From Gammaproteobacteria bacterium (GTDB taxonomy: Bacteria; Pseudomonadota; Gammaproteobacteria; Steroidobacterales; GCA-2729495), in assembly GCA_009692345.1 (NCBI GenBank), contig SHZI01000008.1, forward strand, positions 1-47,166: a DNA stretch of 47,166 nucleotides. Direction: 5' to 3'. Below the pieces are notes generated by a model. It saw only the letters and a program-made list of their open reading frames with translations. It ran no database searches and was not told the DNA's origin. Positions 47,026 through 47,166 of this stretch are shown in pieces. The first letter of the stretch is position 1; every line of letters begins with the position of its first letter. The position numbers were made by a program, and so were the translations under genes.

Positions 47026-47045
47026 GCGCTCCCGCCGTCGACGAC
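47017..47045. repeat. Short copy of the repeat A/C core
   Basis: The sequence from ACCGACCCCGCGCTCCCGCC to the following GTCGACGACG matches the middle of copies A (about 23810) and C (about 36163). Only about 29 bp are shared, but it sits exactly where the thiolase homology stops. Beyond it, the minus strand to the window edge holds a protein-like frame (GFINPAGPVATALRDHLVFI) that I cannot identify. Confidence 0.55.
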
Positions 47046-47166
47046 GGCAGCGGAACAATGACGATGGTCATTGCGCCACCAATGAACACCAGGTGATCGC
47101 GCAGGGCCGTGGCGACAGGACCTGCAGGGTTGATAAAACCCTCGCTGGCGCTCGCCCCTGGACCAA

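Overview
The window reads as the chromosome of a GC-rich gammaproteobacterium. The evidence is the gene content and order in the first 22 kb: yhdP, rng, maf, rlmH, rsfS, nadD, holA and lptE, leuS, lnt, corC, with the PmbA/TldD pair and a nitrilase beside yhdP. The genus cannot be fixed from sequence alone. No tRNA, rRNA or CRISPR array was found.

Backbone (1-22436). The end of purC meets a long minus-strand run of housekeeping genes: TldD/PmbA peptidase, YhdP lipid-transport protein, RNase G, Maf, RlmH, RsfS, NadD, HolA, a Trm112-like protein, YidD, SufE, CysS, a MAPEG protein, MtgA, LptE, LeuS, Lnt and CorC. Only hisI lies on the plus strand. It converges on the MAPEG gene at an 88-bp near-perfect palindrome that supplies the stop codons of both genes. 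The usual lptE-holA neighbourhood is split by about 4.2 kb of other genes.

Accessory mosaic (22437-36556). Synteny breaks just upstream of corC, where ybeY would be expected. A PAPS-type sulfotransferase follows. Next comes a four-gene polar amino-acid ABC importer with different base composition, enclosed by direct repeats (copies A and B) that carry IS91-type transposase remnants. Then come a small membrane protein, a stretch of debris, a Rieske oxygenase with an ABM-like partner, an IS3 relic, and a signalling operon (isochorismatase-like hydrolase, hybrid histidine kinase, REC-EAL phosphodiesterase). Repeat copy C lies after that.

Metabolic operon (36557-42876). Five tightly packed minus-strand genes encode an ethanolamine-permease-like transporter, a glutamine-synthetase-like ligase, an aldehyde dehydrogenase, an iron alcohol dehydrogenase and a class I glutamine amidotransferase. 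Together they spell out a gamma-glutamylated route for oxidising an amino-alcohol, most simply ethanolamine to glycine. This is the most coherent candidate pathway in the window.

Debris field (42877-47166). Fragments of surE, an IS91 transposase, an FGGY kinase, higB, cytochrome oxidase subunit I and a thiolase surround two intact-looking genes: a secreted lysyl-oxidase-like protein and a c-type cytochrome. Several relics are collapsed by internal deletions that kept the reading frame.
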